DNA of 5,406 nucleotides, taken from the NCBI GenBank assembly GCA_002059205.1, contig MVCQ01000168.1:1-5406 (forward strand), written 5' to 3'. The notes below the pieces were generated by a model, which was not told the origin of the DNA, ran no database searches, and was given only the letters and a program-made list of their open reading frames with translations. Position 1 is the first letter of the stretch, and each line of letters begins with the position of its first letter. The position numbers were made by a program, and so were the translations under genes. Shown here one piece after another: positions 5,340 through 5,406 of the stretch. The stretch comes from Candidatus Latescibacteria bacterium 4484_107 (lineage in GTDB: Bacteria > Latescibacterota > 4484-107).

Positions 5340-5406
5340 GAATGCACCGTATATGGATACGTCTATGACTCTGAACAAGGCGATCCGGACGCTAACATTA
5401 AGCTGG
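5310..5406 (+). CDS. Rubredoxin-like protein, 5' part, with an altered iron-binding cysteine (possible pseudogene)
   Basis: The frame from TTG 5310 reads to the right edge and contains ECTVYGYVYD followed by SEQGDPDANIKL. This is the N-terminal half of a rubredoxin, whose usual block is CTVCGYVYDPEQGDPDANIKPG. Rubredoxins are small cytoplasmic electron carriers with one iron held by two CxxC pairs. Here the first pair is C-x-x-Y: Cys at 5343-5345 is kept, and the second position (5352-5354) is TAT. The start is uncertain. TTG 5310 has no good Shine-Dalgarno, no in-frame ATG exists, and the better site AAAGGAG (5324-5330) leads to an out-of-frame ATG at 5342 that stops after 8 codons. The segment is richer in A/T than the gene before it. 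The second CxxC is outside the window. It may be a decaying copy or a sequence with errors. Confidence 0.6.
   Translation, partial: MKKKQKEQLTECTVYGYVYDSEQGDPDANIKL

Noticed and set aside
1..5406. CRISPR array, tRNA, rRNA, insertion sequence or phage attachment site
   Set aside because: No regularly spaced repeats, cloverleaf or rRNA sequence, transposase or integrase frame, or terminal repeats with target duplication were seen.

Overview
The window shows a GC-rich bacterial chromosome segment with all recognisable genes on the + strand. A predicted outer-membrane beta-barrel, an exported rhodanese/cytochrome c protein and an exported hydrolase-like protein point to a diderm (Gram-negative type) organism with respiratory periplasmic chemistry. 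The lactate dehydrogenase resembles, from memory, the Thermotoga-type enzyme in carrying a cysteine cluster. I cannot name a phylum from this much sequence; an uncultured or environmental lineage would fit.

Layout. (1) 3-575: the 3' part of a DUF5777-type beta-barrel gene, running in from the left edge. (2) 604-1695: an exported protein with two rhodanese domains and a C-terminal CxxCH haem c domain. It follows the barrel by 28 nt and very likely shares its operon. Neither rhodanese domain contains a cysteine. (3) 1788-3917: an exported neutral-ceramidase-like metallohydrolase with two C-terminal beta-sandwich domains. It keeps the expected zinc ligands but not the family's serine nucleophile. 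(4) 3918-4330: about 410 nt without a convincing gene. It holds a clear rho-independent terminator inside a larger imperfect inverted repeat, a second terminator-like hairpin, a strong sigma-70 type promoter (TTGACA, 17 nt, TATTTT) flanked and filled by inverted repeats, and a leader with an out-of-place Shine-Dalgarno/hairpin. (5) 4331-5273: L-lactate dehydrogenase, whose natural ATG is one base out of frame with the body of the gene. (6) 5310-5406: the start of a rubredoxin-like gene, cut by the right edge, with a tyrosine in place of one of the iron-binding cysteines.

How they fit together. Genes 1 and 2 look like an envelope redox or sulfur-related pair (barrel plus periplasmic haem protein); their substrate is unknown. 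Gene 3 may be read from the same transcript, since no terminator is visible in the 92-nt gap, but its link to the redox pair is unclear. The terminator and promoter in the long gap separate these genes from a second unit, the lactate dehydrogenase (NADH/pyruvate balance), which is followed by a possibly decaying rubredoxin. The frameshift in the lactate dehydrogenase, an orphan Shine-Dalgarno after it and the altered rubredoxin together suggest either local sequence error or gene decay at the right-hand end.
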